Positions 63,856-64,000 of a DNA stretch of 64,000 nucleotides are shown in pieces. The DNA lies in assembly GCA_027487695.1 (NCBI GenBank), contig JAIYDB010000039.1, positions 1 through 64,000 on the forward strand, given 5' to 3'. Each line of letters opens with the position of its first letter. The first letter of the stretch is position 1. The stretch comes from Cytophagaceae bacterium. Lineage in GTDB: Bacteria; Bacteroidota; Bacteroidia; Cytophagales; Flexibacteraceae. The position numbers were made by a program, and so were the translations under genes. The notes beneath the pieces are model-generated. The model saw only the letters and a list, made by a program, of their open reading frames with translations. It made no database searches and was not told where the DNA came from.

Positions 63856-64000
63856 ATGGAGCATTTAAAAATTGCCAGTGACAACTACGTCGCATTTACC
63901 TTCTTTATTGGGACTATGGCCATGATGGCCGCGTCTGTATTCTTCTTTTTTGAGCTTAGTAATACCTCACCTAAATGGAGAACCTCCGTTTTAGTTTCAG
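63856..64000 (+). CDS. Proteorhodopsin-like microbial rhodopsin (N-terminus only)
   Basis: Only 48 codons are in the window. They read EHLKIASDNYVAFTFF, then IGTMAMMAASVFFFFELSN and KWRTSVLVS. This matches helix A and the A-B loop of Bacteroidota proteorhodopsins, whose typical sequence is DYVGFTFFVGxMAMMAAxxFFF...KWRTSVLVSG. It lacks the cleavable signal peptide present in several such proteins. These proteins bind retinal and pump ions in light. The retinal Schiff-base lysine and the ion-specificity residues of helices C and G are outside the window, so the ion (H+, Na+ or Cl-) cannot be told. Confidence 0.8.
   Translation, partial: MEHLKIASDNYVAFTFFIGTMAMMAASVFFFFELSNTSPKWRTSVLVS

Overview
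The window is chromosomal DNA of a member of the phylum Bacteroidota, probably a free-living, aquatic or environmental, aerobic one. Four things point there. It carries the type IX secretion (T9SS) translocon gene sprA next to ruvA, T9SS-sorted secreted proteins, a PorV/PorQ-type protein and a large TonB-dependent receptor. Several promoters fit the Bacteroidota pattern (a TTTG-like box, 19 nt, then TAnnTTTG), upstream of ruvA, lpdA and tRNA-Phe. Signal peptides and lipoboxes are typical of the phylum. At the right edge begins a proteorhodopsin-like light-driven pump.

Layout, left to right. 1-5.7 kb: mfd (cut by the left edge), yidD, an unknown secreted protein and a DoxX-like membrane protein behind a perfect 18-bp palindrome. 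6.1-9.3 kb: a solitary PLD-nuclease/SF2-helicase/DUF3427-type protein, a likely defence gene. 9.3-17.3 kb: sprA and ruvA. 17.5-27 kb: housekeeping and accessory genes (membrane protein, bifunctional ftcD, lolD-like ATPase, GH30 glycosidase, lipoprotein, TPR protein, photolyase, and a greA-HIT-acyltransferase operon). 27-36.4 kb: a three-gene outer-membrane operon of TonB receptor, 1453-aa secreted protein and PorV-like protein. 36.5-43.2 kb: hydroxyacid dehydrogenase, class IV aminotransferase, serine dehydratase beta subunit overlapping a TolC-type gene, and a fused beta-oxidation enzyme. 43.4-46.6 kb: a SirB-like/cytochrome c fusion and a large membrane-anchored protein. 46.7-57.4 kb: a region seeded with an interspersed palindromic element, with two small AT-rich genes, a cysteine/histidine-rich three-gene operon, aroA, a di-haem peroxidase, lpdA, a glycosyltransferase and T9SS cargo. 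57.4-63.1 kb: clpC, a WbqC-like gene, ribD and an Fe-S membrane oxidoreductase. 63.2-64 kb: tRNA-Phe, one solo copy of the palindrome and the start of the rhodopsin.

The most unusual structure is the repeat family. Each full copy has two long imperfect hairpins in inverted orientation, separated by a conserved spacer of about 77 bp and often followed by a conserved tail of about 46 bp. Two near-complete copies (B, C), one near-complete copy with a different left end (F), two damaged copies (D, E), one decayed half (A) and one solo hairpin (G) are present. This matches the layout of REPINs mobilised in trans by RAYT transposases, but at about 190-240 bp it is longer than the classical type. 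No transposase is encoded in the window.

The genes that clearly work together are: SprA with the T9SS cargo proteins; the receptor/secreted protein/PorV operon, probably a surface uptake or display complex; the small Cys-motif protein, barrel-like protein and His-rich lipoprotein, probably metal-related; and greA-HIT-acyltransferase as a co-transcribed unit.
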